This document shows, piece by piece, positions 34,722 to 45,326 of a DNA stretch of 64,000 nt (position 1 is its first letter; every line of letters starts with the position of its first letter). Below the pieces are notes generated by a model. The model was not told where the DNA came from. It did no database searches and saw only the letters and a program-made list of their open reading frames with translations. Source of the DNA: Kitasatospora xanthocidica (GTDB taxonomy: Bacteria > Actinomycetota > Actinomycetes > Streptomycetales > Streptomycetaceae). The translations under genes and the position numbers were made by a program. The stretch covers positions 1 through 64,000 of the forward strand of contig NZ_BNBY01000007.1 in NCBI RefSeq assembly GCF_014656195.1, read 5' to 3'.

Positions 34722-35492
34722 ATGGATCTCGGACTGAAGGACAAGGCATACGTCGTCACCGGCGCCACCCGCGGCCTCGGCTTCGCCGCCGCCCGTGAAC
34801 TCGCCGCCGACGGCGCCCGGGTGCTGGTGAGCGGCCGGAACGAGAAGGCCGTGGACGCGGCCGTCGCCGAACTGAACGCCCTGGCCGGCCCCGGCACCGC
34901 CCACGGCCTGGTCGCGGACAACTCCGACCCGGGCACCGCCGAGCGGCTGGTCGCGGAGGCGACCGAGCGGTTCGGCCGGCTCGACGGCGTCCTGATCAGC
35001 GTCGGCGGCCCCCAGGCCGGCCCGGTCGAAACCACCCCCGAGGACGCCTGGCGCGACGCCTTCGAATCGGTGTTCCTGGGCGCCCTGCGGATCGCCCGCG
35101 CCGCCGCCGCGGCCCTCGGCGAGGGCGGGGTGATCGGCTTCGTGCTCTCCAGCTCCGTCCGCCAGCCGATCCCCGGCCTGGGCATCTCCAACGGCCTGCG
35201 CCCCGGCCTCGCGATGGCCGCCAAGGCGCTCGCGGACGAGCTCGGCCCCCGCGGCATCCGCGTGGTCGGCCTGCTCCCGGCCCGGATCGACACCGACCGG
35301 GTACGCGAGCTGGACGCGCTCGGCGGCGACCCCGAGGGCGCCCGGGCACGGGCCGGCGCCGGCATCCCGCTCGGCCGCTACGGCACCCCCGAGGAGTTCG
35401 GCAAGGTCGCCGCCTTCCTGCTCTCCCCCGCCGCCTCCTACCTGACCGGCCTGATGGTCCCGGTCGACGGCGGCGCCCTGCGCACCCTCTGA
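34722..35492 (+). CDS. SDR-family protein with altered catalytic residues
   Basis: 256 residues with a classical SDR Rossmann fold: TGATRGLG (14-21) binds NAD(P), and Ser143-145 supply the catalytic-Ser site. At the usual Tyr-x3-Lys, alignment gives Ser156 and Arg160 (SNGLR); the NAG strand is SVGG. This is a widespread SDR subgroup annotated as FabG-like, but its chemistry should differ from FabG. Start ATG at 34722 is divergent from merR. Confidence 0.9.
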   Translation: MDLGLKDKAYVVTGATRGLGFAAARELAADGARVLVSGRNEKAVDAAVAELNALAGPGTAHGLVADNSDPGTAERLVAEATERFGRLDGVLISVGGPQAGPVETTPEDAWRDAFESVFLGALRIARAAAAALGEGGVIGFVLSSSVRQPIPGLGISNGLRPGLAMAAKALADELGPRGIRVVGLLPARIDTDRVRELDALGGDPEGARARAGAGIPLGRYGTPEEFGKVAAFLLSPAASYLTGLMVPVDGGALRTL

Positions 35493-35499
35493 TTTCTGG

Positions 35500-36147
35500 T
35501 CAGAGCACCCTCGACTGCCTCCGCCGCCGTCGGCGCCACCGGCGCCGCGGTTCGGCGGGGGCGGCCTGCAGCACCCGGATCCGCAGGTCCGCGGGCAGCT
35601 CCGGCAGCCCCAGGCTGCGGCACGCATCCGTCCGGGGCCCGTCCTCGAAGTGCTCCACCAGCGCGGCCGGATCCCCACCCGGTGTCAGCCGCACCGCACC
35701 GCGCAGCCGCGGGTGCCCCGGCGCCCGCACCAGCCGGACCCCGGCCCGCTCGACCTCCGGCAGCACCGCCGTCCCGGTCTCCATCGCCTCCTCCAACGCC
35801 CGTGCGCTGACCCGCAGTCGGAGCCCGCTCACGCCCGGCGTCGGGACCGCGATGCTGGACAGCCCGGTCCGCCGCAGCTGGGCCACCAGCCACCAGGCCA
35901 TCCCCACCACCAGCACGGCCAGCCCGCCGATCACCGTCGGCCACCACCACGCCGAGTCCACCCACCGGCCCCGCGACCGGGCGCTCACCACCGGCTGGTC
36001 CGGCGAGGTCAGCGGCCACCAGTGCGGCGGGTGCGCGCCCAGCCGCCGGTAGAGGTCGAGCCCGCCCGCCAGCACCAGCACCCCGGCCCCCAGCAGCAGC
36101 ACCCCCACCACTCCCAGCAGCACCCGGTTGACGACCACCCGCCTCAC
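35500..36147 (-). CDS. amaP: Alkaline-shock membrane anchor protein (AmaP-like)
   Basis: 215 residues: two membrane helices (about 8-28 and 60-80), then a soluble domain resembling Asp23 anchor proteins, ending in a very basic Arg-rich tail. AmaP anchors Asp23/Gls24 proteins to the membrane in Firmicutes. Here it is last in a five-gene operon; its GTG overlaps the DUF6286 stop (GTGA). Confidence 0.82.
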   Translation of the reverse strand: MRRVVVNRVLLGVVGVLLLGAGVLVLAGGLDLYRRLGAHPPHWWPLTSPDQPVVSARSRGRWVDSAWWWPTVIGGLAVLVVGMAWWLVAQLRRTGLSSIAVPTPGVSGLRLRVSARALEEAMETGTAVLPEVERAGVRLVRAPGHPRLRGAVRLTPGGDPAALVEHFEDGPRTDACRSLGLPELPADLRIRVLQAAPAEPRRRWRRRRRRQSRVL

Positions 36148-36809
36148 TCCGCCACCCCCGTCCCCGACTCCGTCCCCGTCCCCGACTCCGTTCCGTCCGC
36201 CGGCTCCGTCCGGGCGCCCCGCCCGGCCCGGCGCCCGCCCGCCGTCCGGACGTCCAGCCGCAAGGGCCGCGCCGCCCCGACCCGGTCCAGCTCCTCCCGC
36301 AGCTGCCGCTGCACCGACGCCGGGTCGGCGGGCCCGACCAGCGCCACCCGCACCCGCCGCCGGCCGACCCGGATCCGCAGGTGGTCGATCCCGGCCAGCC
36401 CCGCCGCCCGGTCCCTCAGCAGGTGTCCGATCCCGGCCCGGTCGACGGCCGCGGTCGTGCCCCCGTACGGGCGCAGCACCAGCCACCTCCGCAGCCCGGG
36501 CGCGATCGCCAGCCAGAGCAGCCACCCGCCGAGCAGCGTCGCCGCCCCGGCGCCGACCAGCACCCACAGGTCGTCGAGGTGCCGGGTGGCCAGCTCGTCC
36601 GCGATCTGCGCCCGCCACCTCCGGGCCGGCCGTCCGGCCCGGACCTCGATCACGTCGTACAGCAGCGCTCCGGCCACGACCAGCACCACCGTCGCCACCA
36701 GGGCCGCGGCCGCGGTCCGCGGCGCCCGTGGCCGCCGCACCTTCCCCAGCTCCTCGGTGCCGGGGGCCGCTGCCCCGCCGTCGGGCGCCGCCCCGGCCTC
36801 CGCGCTCAC
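36144..36809 (-). CDS. DUF6286 membrane protein
   Basis: 221 residues. Two hydrophobic segments (about 33-52 and 80-105), then an alpha/beta domain (IRVGRRRVRVALVGPADP) and a Gly/Thr/Glu-rich tail. The family is found with Asp23/Gls24 genes in actinomycetes. GTG start overlaps the upstream stop, and its stop overlaps the next start. Confidence 0.82.
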   Translation of the reverse strand: MSAEAGAAPDGGAAAPGTEELGKVRRPRAPRTAAAALVATVVLVVAGALLYDVIEVRAGRPARRWRAQIADELATRHLDDLWVLVGAGAATLLGGWLLWLAIAPGLRRWLVLRPYGGTTAAVDRAGIGHLLRDRAAGLAGIDHLRIRVGRRRVRVALVGPADPASVQRQLREELDRVGAARPLRLDVRTAGGRRAGRGARTEPADGTESGTGTESGTGVAE

Positions 36810-37159
36810 GACGTTCCCCCGGTCACCAGCTTCTCGACCACGATGACCACGTCCGACACCCTGGTCCCGGTCAGGCCCGCCACCCGGGCGGCGATCGCCT
36901 CCCGCACCGCGCGCGCCAGCCCCGCGACGTCCGCCGGAAAGGGCAGTTCGAGCTCCACCCGGACCGTCACGGTGCTGCCCGGGACCGCCACCGTGACGCG
37001 CGGCGGCGCCCCCTTCACCCGCCCGGCGGGCCAGGCCACGGCCAGCACCTCCCGCGCCGCCCGGGCGGCGATCCGGGCGTAGACCCGGTCGGCGACCCGC
37101 AGCCGTCCGCGCCGCGCCGGGGCGAGGCCGGGGGCCGGGCCGGGGGCGGCGGCCGCCAT
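36806..37159 (-). CDS. Asp23/Gls24 family envelope-stress protein (second copy)
   Basis: 117 residues, the Asp23 domain with segments RVADRVYARIAARAAREVL and VTVRVELELPFPADVAGLAR. Smaller than the first copy and more basic. The ATG overlaps the stop of the small membrane protein gene; its stop overlaps the DUF6286 start. Paired Asp23 proteins are typical and may form hetero-oligomers. Confidence 0.85.
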   Translation of the reverse strand: MAAAAPGPAPGLAPARRGRLRVADRVYARIAARAAREVLAVAWPAGRVKGAPPRVTVAVPGSTVTVRVELELPFPADVAGLARAVREAIAARVAGLTGTRVSDVVIVVEKLVTGGTS

Positions 37160-37350
37160 CAGCGGCGCCGGTCGCGGCCGCGGAGCAGGTCCCCGAGTTC
37201 GCCCAGCTCGATGTCGCCCTCCAGGAGGCGGCCGACCACGAAGCCGACCAGTCCGAGCGCGGCCACCAGCAGGAACGCCGCGAACCCCCCGAAGTACCCG
37301 GCGAAGCCGAGGGCCATGCCCACCACCAGGCCGACGATGGCCAGGTTCAT
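37159..37350 (-). CDS. Small two-helix membrane protein of Asp23 operon
   Basis: 63 residues with two adjacent membrane helices (MNLAIVGLVVGMALGFAG and FAAFLLVAALGLVGFVV), then an acidic and basic tail. It resembles the DUF2273-type small proteins found beside Asp23 and likely takes part in anchoring. It overlaps the next gene by one codon base set (ATGA). Confidence 0.75.
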   Translation of the reverse strand: MNLAIVGLVVGMALGFAGYFGGFAAFLLVAALGLVGFVVGRLLEGDIELGELGDLLRGRDRRR

Positions 37351-37407
37351 CCGCTACTCCCTCGTTCCTCGCTGCCCGTGCTCCGCCCACTCCGCAAGCG
37401 CCGCCCG

Positions 37408-37920
37408 CTACTTGAGCTTGGGCCGCTGCCCCGACGACGGCACCGTCTCCTCTTCCTCCTCGAACTCCGGTTCGTCCGGGAGGTGGACGTCGTTGACCGC
37501 GATGTTGACCTCGACGACCTCCAGGCCGGTCATCCGCTCCACCGCGTTGATGATGTTCTCCCGCACCTGACGGGCGAGTTCGGGGATCACCACGCCGTAC
37601 TCGACCACCAGGGCGATGTCGATGGCGGTCTGCTTCTCGCCGACCTCGGCCTTGATGCCCCGCCCGATGCTGGACTTGCCGCCGGGCACCCGGTCCCGCA
37701 TCGCGCCGAAGGTCCGGGAGAGCCCGGAGCCCAGCGCGTGGATCCCGGAGACCTCCCGGGCGGCCATTCCGGCGATCTTCTCGACCACGCCGACGGCCAG
37801 CGCCGTGCGTCCGCGCTCCCCGGCCGTCTTCGCACCGCCGGTGGCACCAGGCGGCGGGCCGGGGGTGGGCGTGCCGCCGGCGTTCTTGTGCAGGGTCGCG
37901 GGCGTCGGAGTGTCAGGCAT
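37408..37920 (-). CDS. Asp23/Gls24 family envelope-stress protein (first copy)
   Basis: 170 residues. Disordered Pro/Gly-rich N-terminus, the Asp23 core (VVEKIAGMAAREVSGIHAL, IDIALVVEYGVVIPELARQV, GLEVVEVNIAVNDVHLPDE), and an acidic tail of consecutive Glu. This is the classical cell-envelope-stress protein. It begins the operon; ATG at 37920 with GGGAG eight bases upstream. Role in Streptomyces is not established. Confidence 0.9.
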   Translation of the reverse strand: MPDTPTPATLHKNAGGTPTPGPPPGATGGAKTAGERGRTALAVGVVEKIAGMAAREVSGIHALGSGLSRTFGAMRDRVPGGKSSIGRGIKAEVGEKQTAIDIALVVEYGVVIPELARQVRENIINAVERMTGLEVVEVNIAVNDVHLPDEPEFEEEEETVPSSGQRPKLK

Positions 37921-38055
37921 GGGCGCATCTCCCGTCGTACGGCTCCAGCTATATCGCAAACCTCCCCAACTCTGGCATTTCGCCACGGTCCGCGCCCGCC
38001 GAGCGGCACCCGCCCGGCTCCGCGCGGAGCACCCGCCGCCACACCCCGGGAACGC

Positions 38056-38097
38056 CGGAGGCCCGGCCCCGGGTCATCCCCCGGGGCCGGGCCTCCG
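38056..38097 (-). terminator. Terminator of enoyl-CoA hydratase gene
   Basis: Perfect 18-bp inverted repeat (38056-38073 with 38080-38097), six-base loop, 15 bp past the stop at 38113. Confidence 0.85.
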
Positions 38098-38112
38098 ATC
38101 GAGACCGGGCGG

Positions 38113-38919
38113 TCAGTCGCCGATACCGGCGAGCTCCCGCAGCCGGCGCGCCTGCGCGACCCGTTCGGCCGAACGCTGCTCCTCGAAGGAGCGCCCGGCG
38201 GCGCCCTGCAGCAGGGCCTTGGTCTCGATCACCGCGCCGCGCGGAGCGGCCAGCAGGGCCGCCGCGAGGTCGCGGGCCGCGCCGTCCAGCTCGGCGCCCG
38301 GTACGGCCAGGTTGGCCAGCCCGATCGTGGCGGACTCCTCGGCGCCGACCCAGCGGCCGGTCGCGCAGATCTCCAGCGCCCGGGCGTAGCCGACGAGTTC
38401 GGTGAGCGGCTTGGTGCCGGCCAGGTCGGGGACGAGGCCGAGCGAGGTCTCCTTCATCGCGAACTGGACGTCCTCCGCGACCACCCGCAGGTCACAGCCG
38501 AGCGCCAGCTGGAAGCCCGCGCCGACGGCGTGGCCCTGGACGACCGCGATGGAGATCAGGTCCGGGCGGCGCCACCAGGTGAAGGCCTCCTGGTAGGTGG
38601 CGATGGTGTCGTCCAGCTCCTTGTCGCCCGCGCCGGCGAGCTGCAGGAAGGTGGGCTCGCCCGGGATGCCCTCGGCGGTGAACATGGCCCGGTCCAGCCC
38701 GGCCGAGAAGGAGACGCCCTCCGCGCGCAGCAGGACCACCCGGACGGTGCCGGGCAGATCGCGGCCGGCGGCGGCGAGGGCGCGCCAGAGCGCGGGCGAC
38801 TGCGCGTTGCGCCGCTTGGGCTGACAGAGGGTGACGACGGCGAGTTCGCCTTCGATCTCCAGGCGGACGCCGTCCCGCTCCCAGCTCGGGGCCTGCGGGT
38901 CGGTGGCGGGAGCGGTCAT
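38113..38919 (-). CDS. Enoyl-CoA hydratase/isomerase family protein
   Basis: 268 residues, crotonase fold. Oxyanion-hole segments FSAGLDRAMF and GHAVGAGFQLALGCDL are clear, and the Glu-bearing stretch ETSLGLVPD is present. Reaction class (hydratase, isomerase or hydrolase) cannot be told. ATG at 38919 with GGAGG seven bases before it. No other fatty-acid gene is adjacent. Confidence 0.92.
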   Translation of the reverse strand: MTAPATDPQAPSWERDGVRLEIEGELAVVTLCQPKRRNAQSPALWRALAAAGRDLPGTVRVVLLRAEGVSFSAGLDRAMFTAEGIPGEPTFLQLAGAGDKELDDTIATYQEAFTWWRRPDLISIAVVQGHAVGAGFQLALGCDLRVVAEDVQFAMKETSLGLVPDLAGTKPLTELVGYARALEICATGRWVGAEESATIGLANLAVPGAELDGAARDLAAALLAAPRGAVIETKALLQGAAGRSFEEQRSAERVAQARRLRELAGIGD

Positions 38920-39170
38920 GCGGGGACCTCCGGTGGCGAGGGATGTGGCTACCGGAGAGTAACAAACCTGGGCGCGGCAGGGCAGGGGCCCCGGCCCGAA
39001 AGATCGACGGAGCCTCGCGGAACGGCCGCCGGGGGTGGACGACACCCCGGACATGACGATCGGCGGCCGGTCCACACGACCCGAGGGCGGACGCCCGGCT
39101 GATGGTTCAGCCCTCGTCTCCTCGGCCGGCAGCCTGCCGCCGCGTCATCCAGCCAATGATTGACGAACCG

Positions 39171-39404
39171 TCAGGAACCGGCCCCGGCAGTCGCCTTGTT
39201 CTTGCCACGCGTGGCACCACCGCGGCCCCGGAGGATCACTCCGGACTCGCTCAGCATCCGGTGCACGAAGCCGTACGAACGACCGGTCTCCTCCGCGAGA
39301 GCGCGAATGCTCGCCCCGGAGTCGTACTTCTTCTTGAGATCGGCCGCGAGCTTCTCACGCGCGGCACCGGTCACCCGGCTGCCCTTTTTCAGAGTCTCGG
39401 CCAC
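39171..39404 (-). CDS. Small conserved helix-turn-helix protein
   Basis: 77 residues beginning VAETLKKGSRVTGAAR, then an HTH of DNA-binding type (SIRALAEETGRSYGFVHRM) and a basic tail (GGATRGKNK). Highly conserved in actinobacteria and likely a DNA-binding regulator or nucleoid protein; targets unknown. GTG at 39404 with GGAGG five bases upstream. Confidence 0.9.
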   Translation of the reverse strand: MAETLKKGSRVTGAAREKLAADLKKKYDSGASIRALAEETGRSYGFVHRMLSESGVILRGRGGATRGKNKATAGAGS

Positions 39405-39731
39405 CCGTGCCTCCTCGTAGCGTTGCTCGGTCAGATTCCCATGATCACCCATCCACCGCGTCCTGGCCACCCATTCGGCAAGGTCGATGTCGGAATTGCG
39501 TGGTCCTCCGGTGGTGATCCGAGCGCATCAGGGCGCTCACGCAGAGTGCACGCCCCCGGCCGGATTCCGCCGTTCGCCGGAAAAGGGCTGATCAGCAACG
39601 TCGGCCCGACCACGATCGAGTGGCGGGCCGACGGGAAGTCCTTAAACGGAATCCGGGTCTTCTTCATTCCCGGACACGCCGTAAGGACTAGTTTTTCTGG
39701 TCCGAAAAGCGGATGGCGCGTCTACTTCCGG
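39405..39731. promoter_or_regulatory. Intergenic region with a 10-bp stem at 39599-39633
   Basis: 327 bp between the HTH gene and the ABC-F stop. A stem CGTCGGCCCG / CGGGCCGACG (39599-39608 with 39624-39633), extended by CCAC/GTGG around one bulge, may end the ABC-F message. AT-rich stretches at 39640-39700 (CTTAAACGG, GACTAGTTTTTCTGG) may hold the HTH promoter. No gene is seen. Confidence 0.45.
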
Positions 39732-41330
<1,599 letters not shown>

Positions 41331-41546
41331 GGCTGGGAACTACTCCTGGGACGTGGGCGGGCGGACCGGGCGGGGCCCGGGGCCGGGCGAGCGGAAGGGG
41401 GCTTCGTCGGTGGTCGGCGCGCCACGCTGGGGCGCCGCCGCCCGCTATTGCCCGGAGAAGATAGCCATGACGGCAAGTCTACCGGGCCGCGCGAAACACC
41501 CCGGAGGCCGTCGCCCCGGGTGCCCGCCGCCCGGACGGCCCGTCGG

Positions 41547-42602
41547 TTACGGCTGCGCCGCGGCCGGCTGGTCGTCCGCCGGGGCGTCGGTCGCCACCGG
41601 AGCCGGAGCATCGGTCGCCGGGGCCGGAGCCGGAGCATCGGTCGCAGGAGCCGGAGCCGGGACCGGGGCGTCGGTGGTCGCCGGAGCCCCCGCCGGGTCG
41701 GCGCAGCCGCCCTGCGGCCGGACGGCGGCGAACGGCGCGTCCAGGGTGCCGCAGGCCGTCTCGGGGGCGGCCGCCTTGGTGTCGAAGACCTTGGCCGGGA
41801 CGATCGGACCGTCGGTGATCTCCACCCGGCTGCGGTCCAGCACCTTGAGGGTCGCGGCCGGGCCGGTGCTCATCGCCCAGCCGTTGCTGTCCAGCCGGTA
41901 GCCGGTGAGGCCGCCGGAGACGGCCTGCCCGCCGCTGTTGGTGCAGGTGCGCGGGATGAGCACGGCGTAGTCGGTGTGCACGGCGCGCAGCGGGTCGTAG
42001 GCGCAGCCGTTGGCCGGCTTGTCGTTGTAGCGCAGGTCGCCGTCGGCGTCGCGCAGGCCCATGGTCAGGTTCGGCGTCACCAGGGCCAGCCAGGGCGAGC
42101 CGTCCCGCTGGACGGTGTGCAGCGCGGCTGCGGCCCGCTGCTTGGCGAGCTGCTTGCGCTGGGCATCGGTCCGCTTGTCGGCGCCGGGCTCGCCGTCGCC
42201 GCGCAGCCAGTCCGCCAGGCCCGGTACGGCGCGGTGCCAGCGCACCTCGTGGTCGCCCGGGCGCACCGAGGTGACCAGGCCGTCGTCCCAGACCACGATC
42301 GCGTTGTCCCCGGCCATCGCCAGGTAGAGCGCCTCGGCGCCCTCGCGGCGGTAGGACCAGGCCTGCTCGCCGGTCTGCTTGTGGAAGGCCTCCAGGCCCG
42401 GGCCCACCCGGAGGTCCAGGTCGGCCGCGCTGAGCGACTCCGAGTTCACCGGCGTCGCCTCCGCGCCCGGCCCGGCCACCCGGTCGCCGAACGGGACCGG
42501 CTTGTTCGCGTGGGCCGCCGCGCCGGCCGCAAGGACCAGCATCACCGCCAGGGCAGGCAGGATCGAGCGGGGGGTCAGTACACGCAGCGGCTTCCGGGAC
42601 AC
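41547..42602 (-). CDS. Secreted or anchored PQQ-propeller-like protein with Pro/Ala/Thr tail
   Basis: 351 residues. N-terminal hydrophobic segment (ILPALAVMLVLAAGAAAHA) acts as signal or anchor. The body has propeller-like strands (GEQAWSYRRE, NAIVVWDDGLVTSVRPGDHEV, RDGSPWLALV). The last 50 residues are repeats of TDAPAPAP/ATDAPAP, wall-spanning in style. The GTG start is six bases after TACGCT, so likely leaderless. Function unknown. Confidence 0.82.
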   Translation of the reverse strand: MSRKPLRVLTPRSILPALAVMLVLAAGAAAHANKPVPFGDRVAGPGAEATPVNSESLSAADLDLRVGPGLEAFHKQTGEQAWSYRREGAEALYLAMAGDNAIVVWDDGLVTSVRPGDHEVRWHRAVPGLADWLRGDGEPGADKRTDAQRKQLAKQRAAAALHTVQRDGSPWLALVTPNLTMGLRDADGDLRYNDKPANGCAYDPLRAVHTDYAVLIPRTCTNSGGQAVSGGLTGYRLDSNGWAMSTGPAATLKVLDRSRVEITDGPIVPAKVFDTKAAAPETACGTLDAPFAAVRPQGGCADPAGAPATTDAPVPAPAPATDAPAPAPATDAPAPVATDAPADDQPAAAQP

Positions 42603-42608
42603 GGCCGG

Positions 42609-42614
42609 AGCGTA
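42609..42614 (-). promoter_or_regulatory. -10 element, leaderless start at 42602
   Basis: TACGCT on the minus strand, six bases before the GTG. A weak GAAAGG lies further upstream. Confidence 0.5.
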
Positions 42615-42959
42615 CCTTTCGGCGGGCGCGCGAGTCAGCCCGGTTCCGGGCCCGGCCCGCGCCGCGAACGGCGCCGCCGGCCGCCCGTGCGCCCGCCCGC
42701 CCACCTGCGCCGTCGGCGCCCGGGCCGCTCCGCGGGGCCTCCCGGGCCGGGCCGCGCGGGCCCGGCCGGACCGTTACAGATCTGATACACGGCGGCCGGT
42801 CGACGGCCGTTGCGGCAGACGGCGTTCGAATATCGCCCACTTTAGGGTGACATTCGGCTTTTCCGTCCTCCGGCGGGCCTACTGTCGGCGAGCGGGGCGC
42901 CACGGTCCGTCCACGCCGAGACCGGGCGCCCCGCCCCCGCGACGCCAGGAGGAGAGACC
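42615..42959. other. Divergent intergenic region
   Basis: 345 bp between the propeller-like gene and the GH26 gene. AT-richer segments (GATCTGATACACGG, TTCGAATATCGCCCACTTTAG) may hold the promoter of the hydrolase, which has a strong AGGAGGAGAG ribosome site. I see no gene. Confidence 0.4.
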
Positions 42960-44162
42960 ATGCGAATCGGCCGCCTGACGCTGGCCGCCGCCGCCCTGCT
43001 GCTGCTGGCCACGGCCAGCGTCCCGGCCGGGACGCCGCTCAGCCAGACCGAACGGCACGTCCTGTCCTCGGACGCCTTCGAGCCGCGCGGCGCCGCCCCC
43101 CGCCCGCCGGTCCAGCGGCCGAAGCACGAGCCGCCGTTCGGCGCCTTCGTCGGCTCCTGGGACAACTACATCCCGCAGATCGGCCGGTACGCCCACTGGC
43201 TGGGCGACGCCAACCTGCAGGTCGGCCACACCTACCTGGCCGGCAACGGCTGGGCCGACATCGAGGGCGAGCCGGTGGTGCTCGGCATGTGGTCGCAGTG
43301 GCGGCTGGCCGACCCCTCCCGGCAGCTGGTGCTCGGCGTGCCGATGCTGGTGCCCAACGAGGCGGGCGTGCCGGACGCCGAGGTGGCCAAGCTGCTCGGC
43401 CGGGGCGTCCGCGGGGACTTCGACGGGCACTTCCTCAAGCTCGCCCGGCGGCTGGTCGCGCTGGGCGGCGCGGACACCGTGCTCACCCTCGGCTGGGAGA
43501 TGAACGGCACCACCTACACCCACCGCTGCAAGCCCGACCCCGCCGCCTGGAAGGCGTACTGGCGGCGGATCGTCGGGGTGATGCGCTCGGTGCCCGGGCA
43601 GCGGTTCCGCTTCGACTTCGCCCCCAACCGGGGTCTGGACGCCATCCCGTGGACCAAGTGCTACCCCGGCGACGACGTGGTCGACATCATCGGCATGGAC
43701 AGCTACGACCAGCCCGCCGGGAACACCTTCGACGACTACGTGCGCGAGCCGTACGGCCTGCAGGACCAGGTGGAGTTCGCCGCCAAGCGCGGCAAGCCGG
43801 TCTCGTACCCGGAGTGGGGACTGTTCCGCAACGGCGACAACCCCGAGTTCGTCCAGCGGATGGTCGAGTGGATGCGCACCCACGACACGGCCTACCAGAC
43901 CATCACCGACTACTGCCCGCACGGCTTCTTCCAGTGCGGCAGCAATCCGCGCTCGGCGGCGCGGTTCAAGCAGCTGATGGCCGGCTCGAAGGGGGCGCCG
44001 GCGGTGGTCCCGACGGCGCCCCCGGCGCCCGCTGTCCCCGCCCTGCCGAGCGCGAGCGCGAGCGCCAGCGTGAGTGCGAGCGCGACCCCGAGCGCGCCCC
44101 CGAAGCCGTCGGCCGGCCCGTCCGCCGGCCCGCCGGCGAGCCCGACGCCCGCCCGGCGCTGA
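42960..44162 (+). CDS. Secreted GH26-type glycoside hydrolase
   Basis: 400 residues. Signal peptide (about 1-24), then a GH26 (beta/alpha)8 domain: catalytic acid/base E180 in LGWEMNG and nucleophile E285 in SYPEWG. The C-terminal 55 residues are Ala/Pro/Ser-rich (PSASASASVS), wall-spanning in style. GH26 includes mannanases and related enzymes that cut beta-linked polymers; here the divergent exopolysaccharide genes suggest it trims that polymer. Ribosome site AGGAGGAG. Confidence 0.85.
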   Translation: MRIGRLTLAAAALLLLATASVPAGTPLSQTERHVLSSDAFEPRGAAPRPPVQRPKHEPPFGAFVGSWDNYIPQIGRYAHWLGDANLQVGHTYLAGNGWADIEGEPVVLGMWSQWRLADPSRQLVLGVPMLVPNEAGVPDAEVAKLLGRGVRGDFDGHFLKLARRLVALGGADTVLTLGWEMNGTTYTHRCKPDPAAWKAYWRRIVGVMRSVPGQRFRFDFAPNRGLDAIPWTKCYPGDDVVDIIGMDSYDQPAGNTFDDYVREPYGLQDQVEFAAKRGKPVSYPEWGLFRNGDNPEFVQRMVEWMRTHDTAYQTITDYCPHGFFQCGSNPRSAARFKQLMAGSKGAPAVVPTAPPAPAVPALPSASASASVSASATPSAPPKPSAGPSAGPPASPTPARR

Positions 44163-44168
44163 GCGCGG

Positions 44169-45326
44169 TCAGCTGCGGCGGCGGGCCAGCAGCGCTTCCT
44201 TGAGCCGGGGGAAGCGGGTGCGCAGCTGGTGCACCGCCGCCTGCCGGGCGCGGACCACCCCGGCCCGGGCGGCCGCGGCCGGCGCCGCCCCCGCGGGGCC
44301 CAGCAGCAGCCGCTGGTTGGGCAGCCGGTCCGGGCGCCAGCGCTGCTTGTACGGTTCCTGGCCGCGCAGCAGGCCGAGCACCGGGATGCCCGCGCCGACC
44401 GTCTCGTCCAGCGCCGCGCTGAACAGCAGCCCGGCGATGTCCAGCCGCTCCCGCAGCACCGGGTGCGCGCCGTACATGTACAGCCCCCCGAAGGACGGGC
44501 AGAGCAGCAGCAGGTTGACGGCGACCAGCTGGCCGTCCAGGTGGAACTGGTGGACGGCGGCCCGGCCGGAGGCGACCAGGCCGGTGGTGGACTCGGTCAG
44601 GTGCCGGGCGAACCGCTCGGTGCGGTGCTCCGGGGTGACGCCGCGCTCGTTCCACTGGAGGAAGTGCAGCCGCAGCAGCCCCTCCAGCGCCTCCGGCACC
44701 TCGGCCGGCGGCGTCGAGCGGACCTGCACCCCGGCCTCGGCGATCTTGCGCAGCTTCACCCGGCTGCGCTGGGCGGTCTTGCCGGGCACCCGCTTGAGCA
44801 GCCGCTCCATCGGGACGGCCGGCAGGTACTGGCAGAGCGAGTCCTCGAAGCGGCGGCGGTTGCCGCGCCACTGCTCGTACACCCGCTGCACCGCGGCCTC
44901 GGGGTGCACCTCGCGCAGCTCCAGCCAGTGCCAGGGGCGGGTGAGCGGGAGGGCGGCGGCGAACTCGGCGGCGGCCCGGTCGGCGCAGCCGTCGTCGAGG
45001 AGGACGTCGGTGTAGTCGATCAGCCCGGCGCCCAGGCCGGTCAGACCGCCGAACGGGCCGCGGCGCCGGAAGGCACCCGCGCCGACCAGCCGGCCGTTCC
45101 GGCGGACCAGCACCACGACCAGCGCGCCCGGGCTGCCGTACTGGCGCCACCAGGAGCGCTGCCAGTCGGCGGCCTGGAAGAAGGTGGCGGTCCGGCAGCG
45201 GCCGGCCAGGTCGTCCCACTCCTCGGCGAGGGTGTCCAGGGCGTCGTCCTCGCACCGCACCTCGGTGGTCCAGGACGGCGCCGACGTCTGGGCCGGCAGA
45301 CCGGCTCTGCGTGTCTCGGTGCTCAT
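44169..45326 (-). CDS. GNAT-fold acyltransferase (FemAB/CelD-like)
   Basis: 385 residues: two GNAT-type halves of the Acetyltransf_6 group. TFFQAADWQRSWW near the N-terminus and YMYGAHP ... PYKQRWRP in the C-half are the usual marks. Relatives add acetyl or amino-acid groups to cell-surface polymers, so decoration of the exopolysaccharide is likely. ATG overlaps the Wzz-like stop (ATGA). Confidence 0.85.
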   Translation of the reverse strand: MSTETRRAGLPAQTSAPSWTTEVRCEDDALDTLAEEWDDLAGRCRTATFFQAADWQRSWWRQYGSPGALVVVLVRRNGRLVGAGAFRRRGPFGGLTGLGAGLIDYTDVLLDDGCADRAAAEFAAALPLTRPWHWLELREVHPEAAVQRVYEQWRGNRRRFEDSLCQYLPAVPMERLLKRVPGKTAQRSRVKLRKIAEAGVQVRSTPPAEVPEALEGLLRLHFLQWNERGVTPEHRTERFARHLTESTTGLVASGRAAVHQFHLDGQLVAVNLLLLCPSFGGLYMYGAHPVLRERLDIAGLLFSAALDETVGAGIPVLGLLRGQEPYKQRWRPDRLPNQRLLLGPAGAAPAAAARAGVVRARQAAVHQLRTRFPRLKEALLARRRS

